DNA of 64,000 nt from Paenibacillus lactis. Its GTDB lineage: Bacteria; Bacillota; Bacilli; Paenibacillales; Paenibacillaceae. The DNA is taken from positions 186,001 to 250,000 of the forward strand of contig NZ_JAGGKI010000001.1 of the NCBI RefSeq assembly GCF_017873605.1. The letters are read 5' to 3'. A model generated the notes under the pieces. The model was not told the DNA's origin. It saw nothing but the letters and a program-made list of their open reading frames with translations, and did not search any database. The position numbers were made by a program, and so were the translations under genes. The first letter of the stretch is position 1. Each line of letters begins with the position of its first letter. Below are positions 9,259 to 18,244 of the stretch, in pieces.

Positions 9259-10188
9259 TTGGCTGATAAAACGGCAGATAAAAGGCAGCAAATTCTCATC
9301 ACTGCGATGCAGCTGTTTTCCGCGAAGGGCGCCTCGGAAACCTCCATGCAGGAGATCGCCGAAGTATGCGGGATGTCGAAAGGCAGCCTATATTTACATT
9401 TCAAATCCAAAGAGGAATTGGAAAAGAGCATCTACGAGCATATCATCGGCCGGATCAAGGATGAGATTTTGCGGGTGGATAACGATCCGCTCCTTGAACC
9501 GAGGGAACAGCTTCGCAAGCAGGCCGAGGTGCTACTTATCCATTTCATGGAGATTCGCGAATTTCTGCTGAAGCAGTTTCACGATCAGACGGTGCCGGGA
9601 AAGCCGCCGTTTGACAAGGATAACGCCCAGCAGGAAATTGTGCAGGCATTGCAGTGGTTTAACCATAAACTTCAAGTCATCTACGGGCCTGAAGCCGCTC
9701 CCTACACGATGGAGATCGCCATGCTCATGGGCGGTATATTGGGCACCTACATCCGGTTCCTGTTCATGCCGGACTTCCACCTGAATGTGGGACAAACAGC
9801 CGAACACCTTATTCAGCTGATGGACGACGTGATGGCAAGCATGCTTCGCCGGCGGCCGAAGCCGCTTATTCCGCTGGAGGTCGTTCTGGGGCAGAAGGAT
9901 CTGTGTCAGGTCGACCTGCGGTCGCCGCGTCACCCGCTTATCGTGATTAAGGCAATGAAGAATGAACTAAAGCAGCTGAAGCTTGATCACGAGCTCCGGC
10001 AAGACACCCTGGAGTCCCTCGGGATTATGGAGAAGGAACTGATCACCCTCCAGCCGAGCCGGGCGGTACTGAAGGGAATGCTCAGAAACCTTGAAGGAAT
10101 CGAAGGTCTGGAAGACTTATATGAAGAGCTGAAGAATACCATCACGACCGTACTGGAAACCTACTTAGCACCTGGCGGAATGACATAG
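9259..10188 (+). CDS. TetR/AcrR family repressor of the RND pump
   Basis: 309-residue regulator with an N-terminal TetR helix-turn-helix (SMQEIAEVCGMSKGSLYLHF) and an unusually long C-terminal part (most TetR proteins are about 200 residues). TTG start chosen because GAGGTG lies 9 nt upstream; an in-frame GTG four codons earlier overlaps that Shine-Dalgarno. The RND gene starts 55 bp downstream on the same strand with no terminator between, so the two form an operon and local control is inferred. The C-terminal extension has no motif I recognise. Confidence 0.88.
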   Translation: MADKTADKRQQILITAMQLFSAKGASETSMQEIAEVCGMSKGSLYLHFKSKEELEKSIYEHIIGRIKDEILRVDNDPLLEPREQLRKQAEVLLIHFMEIREFLLKQFHDQTVPGKPPFDKDNAQQEIVQALQWFNHKLQVIYGPEAAPYTMEIAMLMGGILGTYIRFLFMPDFHLNVGQTAEHLIQLMDDVMASMLRRRPKPLIPLEVVLGQKDLCQVDLRSPRHPLIVIKAMKNELKQLKLDHELRQDTLESLGIMEKELITLQPSRAVLKGMLRNLEGIEGLEDLYEELKNTITTVLETYLAPGGMT

Positions 10189-10243
10189 GAAGATTTGTTC
10201 AAAGCTAGAGACATAAGTTATGGAGAGGGGAGAAACCCGACGC

Positions 10244-13200
10244 ATGAAAGGAATTATTAATTTTTCGCTGCGGAACAAATTTGCCATCTGGCTGCTAACC
10301 ATCATCGTAACCTTCGCCGGACTATACAGCGGGGTGACGATGAAACAGGAAACAATCCCGGATATTAACGTGCCGTTCCTTAGCGTAACCGCTGTTTATC
10401 CGGGCGCCGCACCCGAAGGCGTTGTGGAGGAAGTTACCAAGCCGCTGGAGACGCGTCTCCGGAATATCGATGGCGTAAAGACCGTCACTTCCACCTCAAT
10501 GGAGAATGCGGCAAATGTCATGGTCGAATTCGATTACGGAACCGACCTCGACAATGCGACAGCGGCCGTTCGCGAAGCCATCCAAGAGGTTCAGCTGCCG
10601 GATGAGGCCCAGAAGCCGACCATCTCGAAATTCAGCATGAGCTCGATGCCGGTGGTCTCGCTGAGTATTTCGAACAGCAATAACATGAAGCTCGACGAAT
10701 TGACCCGCATTACCGAGAATGACATCGTGCCTGCTCTCGAGGATCTGGACGGCGTAGCTTCCATCCAGGTTGCCGGCCAATACGTCAATGAAGTCCAGCT
10801 GAAATTCAAGCAGGACGAAATGGATAAGCTTGGCCTCACGGAAGATACCGTGAAGCAGATCGTCCAAGCTTCCTCGCTGTACGTTCCGCTCGGCATGTTC
10901 GAGATGGATAAATCGCAAAAGGCCGTTGCGATCGACGGCGGGATCATTACCATTGATGATCTGAAGAACTTGGCGATCCCCGTTATTCCAGGCGGTGCAG
11001 GCGCGCAAGCCGGTGCAGGAGCAGGGGCTCCGAACGCAGGCGGCGCTGGTCAGCCGGGAGCTGCTGCCGGTCAAGGGGCCGGAGCAGGGGCAGGCGACCA
11101 AGGAGCTCCACAGAACGGCACGGGTGCCCAGGCAGCAACGCAGACAGGCGCAGGCGCTCAAGGTCAGGGACAAGGCGCCGCAGGTGCCCAAGGTCAGAGC
11201 CAGGGTGCCGCAGGCGCTCAGGGACAAGGCGCTCCAGGCGGACAAACCGGCGCTCCTGCCGGCATCCCTACCGTGAAGCTGAGCGAAATTGCCGATATTA
11301 ACGTCATCGGCACCTCGGAATCGATCTCCCGCACCAACGGGAAGGAATCGATCGGCATTCAGATCGTCAAGTCCAATGATGCCAACACCGTTGACGTGGT
11401 CAACCTCGTGAAGGATAAGGCCGAAGAACTCGGCAAATTGTATCCGGACATGGATCTGACCATTATGCTCGACCAAGGCAAGCCGATCGAAGACTCTGTG
11501 CATACGATGCTTTTCAAAGCGTTGTACGGGGCGTTGTTCGCGGTCCTGATCATTATGATCTTCCTTCGCAATATCCGTTCGACGATTATTTCGATCATCT
11601 CGATCCCGCTGTCCCTGCTGATTGCGATTCTGTGCTTGCAGCAGATGGATATCACCCTGAATATGATGTCCCTCGGCGCGATGACCGTTGCCATCGGACG
11701 GGTTGTGGACGACTCGATCGTTGTTATTGAAAACATATACCGGCGCATGTCGCTTTCCACCGAGAAGCTTTCAGGCAGGGAGCTCATCAGCGCCGCCACC
11801 CGCGAAATGTTCGTGCCGATTATGTCCTCGACCATCGTAACGATCGCGGTATTCCTGCCGCTCACCCTGGTCAGCGGCATGGTAGGCGAACTGTTCATGC
11901 CATTCGCATTGACGATGGTATTCGCGCTGCTGGCTTCTCTCGTCGTTGCGATCACGCTCGTGCCGGCCATGGCACACAGTCTCTTCCGCAAGGGACTGAA
12001 GAACAAGCATGACCATGCGGAGAAGCCGGGCGCAATCGCCAAAGGCTATCGCTCCATCCTGAAATGGTCCTTGAATCATAAGGCCATTACCTTCCTGATG
12101 GCGGTAGCTCTGCTGGTCGGCAGCCTGTTCCTTACGAAATTCCTGGGCGTCAGCTTCATTCCGGAGCAGGAAGACAAATACGTAATGGTGACGTATTCCC
12201 CTGAGCCGGGCGTCCTGCTCGAGGATGTTGAGCAGCGTGCGCTGAAAGCCGAGAAGCTGATCATGGATCAGCCGGGCGTAGAGAAAATGCAGTATTCCAT
12301 CGGGGGCAGCAATCCGCTTGGCATGGGCTCTGCTAATTCGGGATTGTTCTATATTATGTATGAATCGGACACCAAGAACTTTGAGGATGTCAAAACAGCC
12401 CTGATTGAAGACCTGACGAAGGCCGTTCCGGAAGGAACCTGGGCCAACATGGACATGGCCGGCGGCTTTGGCGGCAACCAGCTGACGGTGAACGTGTTCG
12501 GCGATTCTCTGGATCAGATCAAGCCGGTAGCCGATCAGATTGTGGAGCTCGCCAATAAGGACACCGCGACATTCGATAACGCCGAAACAAGCTTGTCCGA
12601 GGCGTTTGAGCAGTACACGCTGGTCGCTGATCAAGAGAAGCTGAGCTCGCTCGGTCTCACCGCCGGACAGCTCGCCATGAAGCTTAGCCCGGTACGCGAA
12701 CGTCCGGTGCTGACAGAGGTAAACATTGAGGACAAAACCTATAATGTCTACATCGAAGCCGATACGACCACTTACAAGAGCATCAAGGAGATTGAGAACG
12801 AAACCGTAACATCCCCGCTTGGCATCGAGGTGCCGATCAAGGACGTTGCCGAAGTCGAGGAAGGAACGACTCCTGATACAATCACACGCATCGACGGTAA
12901 AATGGTTGTGACGGTAACTGCCGACATTTTGACCAATGACGTTGGAACAGCATCCAGCAACTTGGAAGCTGAAGTCGATAAGCTGGAAATTCCGGACGGC
13001 GTCTCCGTACAATTCGGCGGAGTTACGGAACAGATTAATGAAACGTTCGGGCAGCTGGGTCTCGCCATGCTGGCCGCGATCGCCATCGTGTATTTCGTTC
13101 TCGTTGTCACGTTCGGGGGCGCGCTCGCTCCGTTCGCGATTCTGTTCTCGCTGCCGTTCATCGTCATCGGGGCGATTATCGGTTTGCTGGTGACCGGCGA

Positions 13201-13558
13201 AACGCTTAACGTTTCCTCGCTGATGGGCGTGCTGATGCTGATCGGTATTGTCGTCACCAACGCGATCGTTCTGATTGACCGCGTGATTCACAAAGAGCGC
13301 GAAGGCCTCAGCACTCGCGAAGCGCTGCTCGAGGCAGGGGTCACCCGTCTTCGTCCAATCCTGATGACCGCACTCGCGACCATCGGCGCTCTGCTCCCGC
13401 TCGTATTCGGATGGGAGAACAGCGCAGGAATTATCTCGCGTGGACTCGGCATCACGGTAATCGGCGGCTTGATCAGCTCCACGCTGCTGACGCTTGTCGT
13501 CGTACCGATCGTGTATGAGTTCTTGATGAAATTCCGCAAGAAACAAGTTGCCGAATAA
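10244..13558 (+). CDS. swrC: RND efflux pump, SwrC/AcrB-like
   Basis: 1104-residue inner-membrane RND transporter. It starts INFSLRNKFAIWLLTIIVTFAGLY, very like B. subtilis SwrC (YerP), which confers surfactin self-resistance. The proton-relay pair D489-D490 lies in helix 4 (GRVVDDSIVV); two sets of six helices flank large extracytoplasmic loops. ATG at 10244 chosen over 10220 because only the former has a Shine-Dalgarno (GAGGGGAG, slightly long spacing). Odd feature: about 90 residues (about 250-340) are a Gly/Ala/Gln-rich low-complexity stretch inserted in the first external domain. In operon with the upstream TetR gene. Substrate unknown. Confidence 0.92.
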   Translation: MKGIINFSLRNKFAIWLLTIIVTFAGLYSGVTMKQETIPDINVPFLSVTAVYPGAAPEGVVEEVTKPLETRLRNIDGVKTVTSTSMENAANVMVEFDYGTDLDNATAAVREAIQEVQLPDEAQKPTISKFSMSSMPVVSLSISNSNNMKLDELTRITENDIVPALEDLDGVASIQVAGQYVNEVQLKFKQDEMDKLGLTEDTVKQIVQASSLYVPLGMFEMDKSQKAVAIDGGIITIDDLKNLAIPVIPGGAGAQAGAGAGAPNAGGAGQPGAAAGQGAGAGAGDQGAPQNGTGAQAATQTGAGAQGQGQGAAGAQGQSQGAAGAQGQGAPGGQTGAPAGIPTVKLSEIADINVIGTSESISRTNGKESIGIQIVKSNDANTVDVVNLVKDKAEELGKLYPDMDLTIMLDQGKPIEDSVHTMLFKALYGALFAVLIIMIFLRNIRSTIISIISIPLSLLIAILCLQQMDITLNMMSLGAMTVAIGRVVDDSIVVIENIYRRMSLSTEKLSGRELISAATREMFVPIMSSTIVTIAVFLPLTLVSGMVGELFMPFALTMVFALLASLVVAITLVPAMAHSLFRKGLKNKHDHAEKPGAIAKGYRSILKWSLNHKAITFLMAVALLVGSLFLTKFLGVSFIPEQEDKYVMVTYSPEPGVLLEDVEQRALKAEKLIMDQPGVEKMQYSIGGSNPLGMGSANSGLFYIMYESDTKNFEDVKTALIEDLTKAVPEGTWANMDMAGGFGGNQLTVNVFGDSLDQIKPVADQIVELANKDTATFDNAETSLSEAFEQYTLVADQEKLSSLGLTAGQLAMKLSPVRERPVLTEVNIEDKTYNVYIEADTTTYKSIKEIENETVTSPLGIEVPIKDVAEVEEGTTPDTITRIDGKMVVTVTADILTNDVGTASSNLEAEVDKLEIPDGVSVQFGGVTEQINETFGQLGLAMLAAIAIVYFVLVVTFGGALAPFAILFSLPFIVIGAIIGLLVTGETLNVSSLMGVLMLIGIVVTNAIVLIDRVIHKEREGLSTREALLEAGVTRLRPILMTALATIGALLPLVFGWENSAGIISRGLGITVIGGLISSTLLTLVVVPIVYEFLMKFRKKQVAE

Positions 13559-13576
13559 AACGGCTCGTCTATAACA

Positions 13577-13622
13577 AAAAGGGCACCATTCAGGTCTGCT
13601 AAGACTCGAATGATGCCCTTTT
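13577..13622. terminator. Bidirectional terminator after the RND gene
   Basis: Arms AAAAGGGCACCATTC (13577-13591) and its complement with one mismatch (13608-13622) end in a T-run on both strands. It serves the RND gene from the left and the convergent TorD-like gene from the right. Confidence 0.85.
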
Positions 13623-13697
13623 GTTCATTCTATAGCATGCTTTCGGACCGAGCGCAGCCATCCAGACTTTCACATTCGCTCCATTTTATCCGCTTGG

Positions 13698-14375
13698 TTA
13701 ATGTACAAGCTCCGCCTCACGGGATTGCCTCCATACCTTCAGCATCCGCAAATCCTGCATAAGAAACTCTTCCAGCAAGCGGAACAATGCCCGATAAAGC
13801 GGGCTATCCGTCGAGGCCTTCATATCCTCACAGAGCGAGGGCACCCACGCCAGCAAATGCTCCTCCAAAAATTGTTCCTGTGCGGCCATCAGCTTCAGCA
13901 AGCCGTCTTCGCCATAGCAATTATTCAGCATCCGGTCGTGGAGCACCGTCATGAATTCCAACTCGATCGCCAAATGATCGTCGGCCTCTCCGTGCAGTTT
14001 GTTAAACGCGACGCCGACCGTCTCATAACACTCGGCAACATCCCGAACGCAGCCGCTCTTCGTATACTGCGATTCGGACAGCGGGCGCTGCTTGTTCCGC
14101 TCGAGCAAACGGCGGTATTCCACCCCTTCGTACTCGCAGATCTTAACCAGCTCCTCGGGTGACCGGCCGCATAAATAATTCACCAGGTCGGCTCCCCCTT
14201 GGGTGCCTTCCGCTGCTTTGCCGATCCCGCTTCCGCGGCTCCATTCCGCAATCATAGACAAGCTGGGCGAGTTGCCCATAAAATCGATCAAAAGCTCATA
14301 AACCGTCCCTCGGTTTTCCAGCCACCGGTGACAGACGTCAGGTACCTCCAATGTTTGAACAGGTGATATCGCCAT
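13698..14375 (-). CDS. TorD/DmsD family molybdoenzyme chaperone
   Basis: 225-residue all-helical protein. The segment EYEGVEYRRLLERNKQRPLS and the later IELEFM and FLEEHLLAWVP stretches match the TorD/NarJ/DmsD chaperone pattern (E-Y-x-RL near the middle, EFEFM, HL-x-W). Such proteins help insert molybdenum cofactor and hold Tat substrates. ATG with AGGAGG 6 nt upstream. moaA lies divergently. A TGTGA-N6-TCACA site sits about 42 bp upstream of its predicted transcription start, suggesting anaerobic activation. Its client could be the molybdopterin oxidoreductase at 45.2-47.2 kb or one outside the window. Confidence 0.8.
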   Translation of the reverse strand: MAISPVQTLEVPDVCHRWLENRGTVYELLIDFMGNSPSLSMIAEWSRGSGIGKAAEGTQGGADLVNYLCGRSPEELVKICEYEGVEYRRLLERNKQRPLSESQYTKSGCVRDVAECYETVGVAFNKLHGEADDHLAIELEFMTVLHDRMLNNCYGEDGLLKLMAAQEQFLEEHLLAWVPSLCEDMKASTDSPLYRALFRLLEEFLMQDLRMLKVWRQSREAELVH

Positions 14376-14470
14376 TTCGAACCTCCTAATGGTAACCTCT
14401 CTTGTTGGATGTGATATCCATGACAGTATAGCTTAGATGATTGTCTATTGAAAGTGATTTGAAATGATTT

Positions 14471-14503
14471 CCGAAAGTTTCGGAAAATTAAGGAAACTTT
14501 CGG
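14471..14503. repeat. Inverted repeat in torD leader
   Basis: An 11-bp perfect inverted repeat (14471-14481 with 14493-14503, arm CCGAAAGTTTC). The left arm is part of a 13-bp palindrome CCGAAAGTTTCGG. In the predicted minus-strand mRNA leader of the TorD-like gene it would form a hairpin; as DNA it could be an operator. No U-run follows. Confidence 0.6.
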
Positions 14504-14562
14504 AAAATGAGAATGCCGCGACTTCCTGCTTCCAAGGGGAGAAAGCGGTTATCTGCAGCTTC

Positions 14563-14606
14563 ATTATAACAGGCAATGGTAAACGCTTTCTGTGAGACCG
14601 ATCACA
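14563..14606 (-). promoter_or_regulatory. FNR/CRP-type promoter for the torD-like gene
   Basis: TGTGA-GACCGA-TCACA (14591-14606) is a perfect FNR/CRP-family palindrome. On the minus strand a consensus TATAAT occupies 14568-14563, so the site centre falls at about -42 from the predicted start (near 14556), the class II activator position. It lacks a good -35, as expected for activator-dependent promoters. B. subtilis Fnr uses this same half-site. Confidence 0.65.
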
Positions 14607-14659
14607 GGCTCATGAAATCTGATCCCGGCTTGTCCTATTAAAAACAGGGCTTACCCTCA

Positions 14660-14688
14660 TTGACTCCTGTTCGGGGAATGGCTACAAT
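14660..14688 (+). promoter_or_regulatory. Sigma-A promoter for moaA
   Basis: TTGACT (14660-14665) and TACAAT (14683-14688) are 17 bp apart; predicted start near 14695, 27 nt before the moaA ATG. The FNR-type palindrome lies about 96 bp upstream and could also act on this promoter. Confidence 0.7.
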
Positions 14689-14721
14689 GTGACCATGTCA
14701 TGCAACTAAAGGGGGATTTCA

Positions 14722-15726
14722 ATGATTGAGCCGCTGACAGACTCCTTCGGTCGGATCCATGATTATATCCGCATCTCGGTCACCGATCGATGCAACCTGC
14801 GTTGTGTCTATTGTATGCCGGAGGAAGGAATGGAATTCCAGCCCCACGATCAGATTATGAGTTATGAAGAAATTGCAGCTGTCTTGCGCGTGCTAGCCCC
14901 CATGGGTGTATCTAAGGTTCGCTTGACCGGCGGCGAGCCGCTGGTGCGGAAAGATCTTGAATCCTTAGTCCATATGATTGCGAGCATTGATGGAATTAAA
15001 GATATATCTCTTACCACAAACGGGTTGCTACTGCCCTCCAAAGCCAAGCTTCTGAAGGAAGCGGGACTGACCCGCATCAACATTAGCCTGGATTCGCTTC
15101 AGGAGGAGCGCTACGCCCGAATCACTCGCGGCGGTAGTGTGCATAAGGTGCTGAAAGGCATCGAAGCCGCTTATGAAGCCGGACTCGACCCGATCAAATT
15201 GAACATGGTGCTGATGAAGGGCTTCAACGAGGATGAAATCCGCGACTTTATCGCCATGACGCTGGATCGCCCGCTGCATGTCCGGTTTATTGAATACATG
15301 CCGATCGGCCATGCCTCCGAGGAATGGCGGGACTCCTACCTGCCGCTTAGCCGGGTCAAGGAGGTGTGCGGCGAGGCGGGCTGGGAGGTTCGGGAGGAGA
15401 AGGGTCCTTCCGGCAACGGCCCGTCCCGCAATATGAAGGTGGCCGGCGCCGTCGGCACCTTCGGCCTGATTCATCCCGTCAGCGACCATTTCTGCGATTC
15501 ATGCAACCGGCTCAGGCTGACGGCGGACGGCAACATTAAGGCCTGCCTGTATTGGTCCGACGAATTCAACGTCCGCCGGGTCATCGATGATCCGGTCGCG
15601 GTGGCGGACCTGTTCCGCAAGGCCCTGGGCGCCAAGCCCCTCAACCACGAGATGGCGCTCGCGCTCGAGAAAAAAACGCAAAGCCATACCCCGACCGTAC
15701 GGCGCATGTCGCAAATCGGGGGATAA
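14722..15726 (+). CDS. moaA: GTP 3',8-cyclase MoaA
   Basis: Radical-SAM enzyme for the first step of molybdenum cofactor synthesis, converting GTP to 3',8-cyclo-GTP. The N-terminal 4Fe-4S cluster cysteines are C24, C28 and C31 ([11 protein letters not shown]). The C-terminal cluster cysteines are C258, C261 and C275 ([18 protein letters not shown]). The chain ends in the functional GG dipeptide. 334 residues, normal length. ATG with AGGGGG upstream. Stands alone: no moaC, moaB, moeA or moaDE genes are adjacent. mobA is convergent 270 bp away. Confidence 0.97.
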   Translation: MIEPLTDSFGRIHDYIRISVTDRCNLRCVYCMPEEGMEFQPHDQIMSYEEIAAVLRVLAPMGVSKVRLTGGEPLVRKDLESLVHMIASIDGIKDISLTTNGLLLPSKAKLLKEAGLTRINISLDSLQEERYARITRGGSVHKVLKGIEAAYEAGLDPIKLNMVLMKGFNEDEIRDFIAMTLDRPLHVRFIEYMPIGHASEEWRDSYLPLSRVKEVCGEAGWEVREEKGPSGNGPSRNMKVAGAVGTFGLIHPVSDHFCDSCNRLRLTADGNIKACLYWSDEFNVRRVIDDPVAVADLFRKALGAKPLNHEMALALEKKTQSHTPTVRRMSQIGG

Positions 15727-15826
15727 TATCGAACGATAAATTTATCAACGATGGCTGCCGCACGATGCTCAGCATCGACGTTTGGACGGCAAGCCAATGA
15801 CACGTCAAAGCTTTCAACATTTGCAA

Positions 15827-15859
15827 AAAGCCCGGCTGATATCCAATCAGCCGGGCTTT
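15827..15859 (+). terminator. Intrinsic terminator of moaA
   Basis: Perfect 14-bp stem AAAGCCCGGCTGAT with a 5-nt loop and its complement, followed by CTTTGATT on the plus strand. A preceding A-run would let it work in both directions. Confidence 0.85.
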
Positions 15860-15999
15860 CTTTGATTCCCCTGATCTGCGCTGCCGCCTTCGGATCCATG
15901 TACGGACTTTTCGTTGATCCGGCTCCAGAACATTTTCCCTCTTTTCCTTTTCCCCTTCCTTTTCCCAGAACCTGAACTTTCAGCGGCTCATCGCATCTT

Positions 16000-16668
16000 T
16001 TAATCCTCTGCATCCATACGACAAGCTTCCTCGTAATCCTCCGGGCGGTTCATGTTGAATACCGCTTTGCGTGGGGAGCATCCCATCAAGGCTTCCAGCT
16101 GGTCCTCCGGCACGAGCAGGGCATCCAGCTCTTCGACCCAATCGGTCATGCGCAGCTCCCCCTCCTGCAGTCTTCGCTCGAGACCAGCCGCCGTTTCCTT
16201 CCGGTACAAGGCCAGCAGCGGATGAATTCTCCCTTGGATCACCGGAATAACCGCTCCCGGCCCGGCTGCTGCCGGATCCCCTTGGCCTTGCCCAGCTTCA
16301 GCGAGACCGAGCAGCGCACCTAACAATGCCGGACTGATGAACGGCATGTCACATGCTGCGACCATATTCCATGGGCGATCGGACGCCATCAGGGCAGCAT
16401 GAATCCCTGCCATCGGCCCTTGGCCGGGATAAACGTCCGGCACGCATTCCACTCCGAGATGCCGAAACGAATCCGGATCATTGGCCGATAGGAGGATTCG
16501 CCCGCAGACTTGTTCCAGGCACCGAACGGTTCGCTCAATCAGGCTTTCTCCGTTCAAGGACAAAAGCGCTTTGTTTGCCCCCATTCTACGGGAAGCCCCG
16601 CCTGCAAGAATAATGCCTGCCACCCGCTCGGACGGACTGCTGCGTCTCCACTCCCCAACCTCCATCAT
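16000..16668 (-). CDS. mobA: Molybdenum cofactor guanylyltransferase
   Basis: Transfers GMP from GTP to molybdopterin to make the guanine-dinucleotide cofactor used by DMSO-reductase-family enzymes. The nucleotide-binding signature LAGGASRRMG (21-30) with the following xxK, and the metal-binding DMPF segment (about 116), are intact. 222 residues. ATG start with AAAGGGG upstream. Its product would be needed by the bis-MGD oxidoreductase at 45.2-47.2 kb. Convergent with moaA. Confidence 0.93.
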   Translation of the reverse strand: MMEVGEWRRSSPSERVAGIILAGGASRRMGANKALLSLNGESLIERTVRCLEQVCGRILLSANDPDSFRHLGVECVPDVYPGQGPMAGIHAALMASDRPWNMVAACDMPFISPALLGALLGLAEAGQGQGDPAAAGPGAVIPVIQGRIHPLLALYRKETAAGLERRLQEGELRMTDWVEELDALLVPEDQLEALMGCSPRKAVFNMNRPEDYEEACRMDAED

Positions 16669-16799
16669 GTTTTGACCCCTTTCTGATATACAAGTTGACT
16701 ACAGAATCCTCCAATTGGTAATTAAGTTAATTAAGGTTAAACTAACAAAAGATGGTTTGTATCCCTTTTCAATGCGTGATACATTGGAGAAGGTAAGCG

Positions 16800-18086
16800 G
16801 TGTGGTTATGCCGCAAACATAATGCATTCGGTTTGAAAGGAATGACCTGCTTGCGGAATATGGATAAAGATCAACCTTCTCTTACATCGCTCAAGCTGTT
16901 CAACTTCTTCATTTACGGAACGATGGTCATATTCACCGGTTTCTTTCAGCTGTATTTGCAAGATATCGGCATGAGCAAAATCGAGATCGGCAGTCTGATG
17001 GCCATAGCTCCCTTCGTGTCGATCTTCGCCAACCCCTTCTGGGGTTACTGGGGCGACCGGACAGCGAATATCAAGCGCGTGCTTCTGATGATGATGACCG
17101 GCACGCTGCTCCTGGTTCATTTTGTCTTCCAAGCGAATACGTATGCCATGATTTATATGGCCATGATTCTGTTTTATTTTTTTCAGACCCCGATGTTCTC
17201 GCAGACCAATTCGCTAATATTGACCTATATCGACGGAACCCGGCACAAATTCGGCTCTTTCCGGCTATGGGGCTCGCTCGGCTGGGCCCTGACCGCGATC
17301 GCAGCCGGCCCTGTCATTGATCAGCTTGGCTCCGGACGTATTTCCATCGTCTTCTCGATCATGCTGTTCGTGGCGGCCATCTTCATCTTCACGCTTCCCG
17401 GCGTGCAGAAGACGACCGGGTCAGCTACCGTAACGCTGAAGGGATTAAGCCAGCTGTTTTTGAATTCGTATTTTGTCTGGTTTATCGTTTTGGGCATTTT
17501 GGTATCCATCCCGAATACGGCCAACAATACGTTCATGTCGCTGTATATTTTGGAGCTTGGCGGCACGACGCAGACGGTGGGGCTGGCCATCTTCTTTTCT
17601 TCGGTGTTTGAAGTTGTCATTTTCCTTGTCCTGGACCGGTTCTTGAAACGGAAGATCCATGTGCTGGTCGGCTGCCTGGCGGTCGTGAGCCTGCTCTTTG
17701 CCCTTCGCTGGCTTCTGATGGCTGAAGCGAGCAGCCCGGTTCATGTAGCCTTGATCCAGCTGCTTCACTGCGTTACCTTCGGCGGCTACTTCTATGTCGG
17801 CGTCCAGCTTACGATGCTGTTCGTCCCGAAGCCGTACCGCGCATCCGGACAAGCGATCTATACCTTAAGCTGGAGCGGGATTTCCGGCGTCGTCGGCGGT
17901 CTCGCCGGCGGCTGGATGTTTCAAAACTTCGGCGCCCAAACGATGTACCGCACCGGGATGATGCTCGCGATCATCGGCGTCATCGGCTTCGGCTGGATGT
18001 GGTACAATCTGCACAAGCACGGGTATCAGCCGCGGCAGCCCGATGAACTGCCGGACGACGCGGAGGAGGAATACTCCACCGTCTGA
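16800..18086 (+). CDS. MFS transporter (MFS_1_like type)
   Basis: 12-helix major facilitator. From about residue 30 it has FFIYGTMVIFTGFFQLYLQDIG and the loop GYWGDRTANIKR, the D-R-x3-R/K signature between helices 2 and 3. This belongs with the LacY/nucleoside-symporter-like MFS group; substrate unknown. Start uncertain: GTG at 16800 has GGAGAAGG 6 nt upstream. Two in-frame ATGs, at 16842 and 16860, would remove 14 or 20 residues and begin nearer the first helix. Divergent from mobA. Confidence 0.82.
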   Translation: MWLCRKHNAFGLKGMTCLRNMDKDQPSLTSLKLFNFFIYGTMVIFTGFFQLYLQDIGMSKIEIGSLMAIAPFVSIFANPFWGYWGDRTANIKRVLLMMMTGTLLLVHFVFQANTYAMIYMAMILFYFFQTPMFSQTNSLILTYIDGTRHKFGSFRLWGSLGWALTAIAAGPVIDQLGSGRISIVFSIMLFVAAIFIFTLPGVQKTTGSATVTLKGLSQLFLNSYFVWFIVLGILVSIPNTANNTFMSLYILELGGTTQTVGLAIFFSSVFEVVIFLVLDRFLKRKIHVLVGCLAVVSLLFALRWLLMAEASSPVHVALIQLLHCVTFGGYFYVGVQLTMLFVPKPYRASGQAIYTLSWSGISGVVGGLAGGWMFQNFGAQTMYRTGMMLAIIGVIGFGWMWYNLHKHGYQPRQPDELPDDAEEEYSTV

Positions 18087-18150
18087 TCCTCACACTTGTA
18101 CTTTCATCTCAAGGCTTGCCCTTGGCACGGGATGTATCCTGCTGTATATG

Positions 18151-18193
18151 ACAAGACTCGAAGACGCCGCCCAGCGGAATCTTCGAGTCTTGT
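18151..18193. terminator. Stem-loop between MFS and glnS
   Basis: A 14-bp perfect inverted repeat, ACAAGACTCGAAGA (18151-18164) and complement (18180-18193), lies between two convergent genes. It lacks a long U-run on either strand, so termination may be partial. Confidence 0.6.
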
Positions 18194-18244
18194 TGGTTAA
18201 GGGGGGCTGTGGTAACCGTTCTGCATCACAGTGCCCTGAGATGC

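Noticed and set aside
10496..13546. Long antisense ORFs (335 and 591 codons) across the RND gene
   Set aside because: They are frame shadows of a gene with strong codon bias; the plus-strand frame has all RND motifs.
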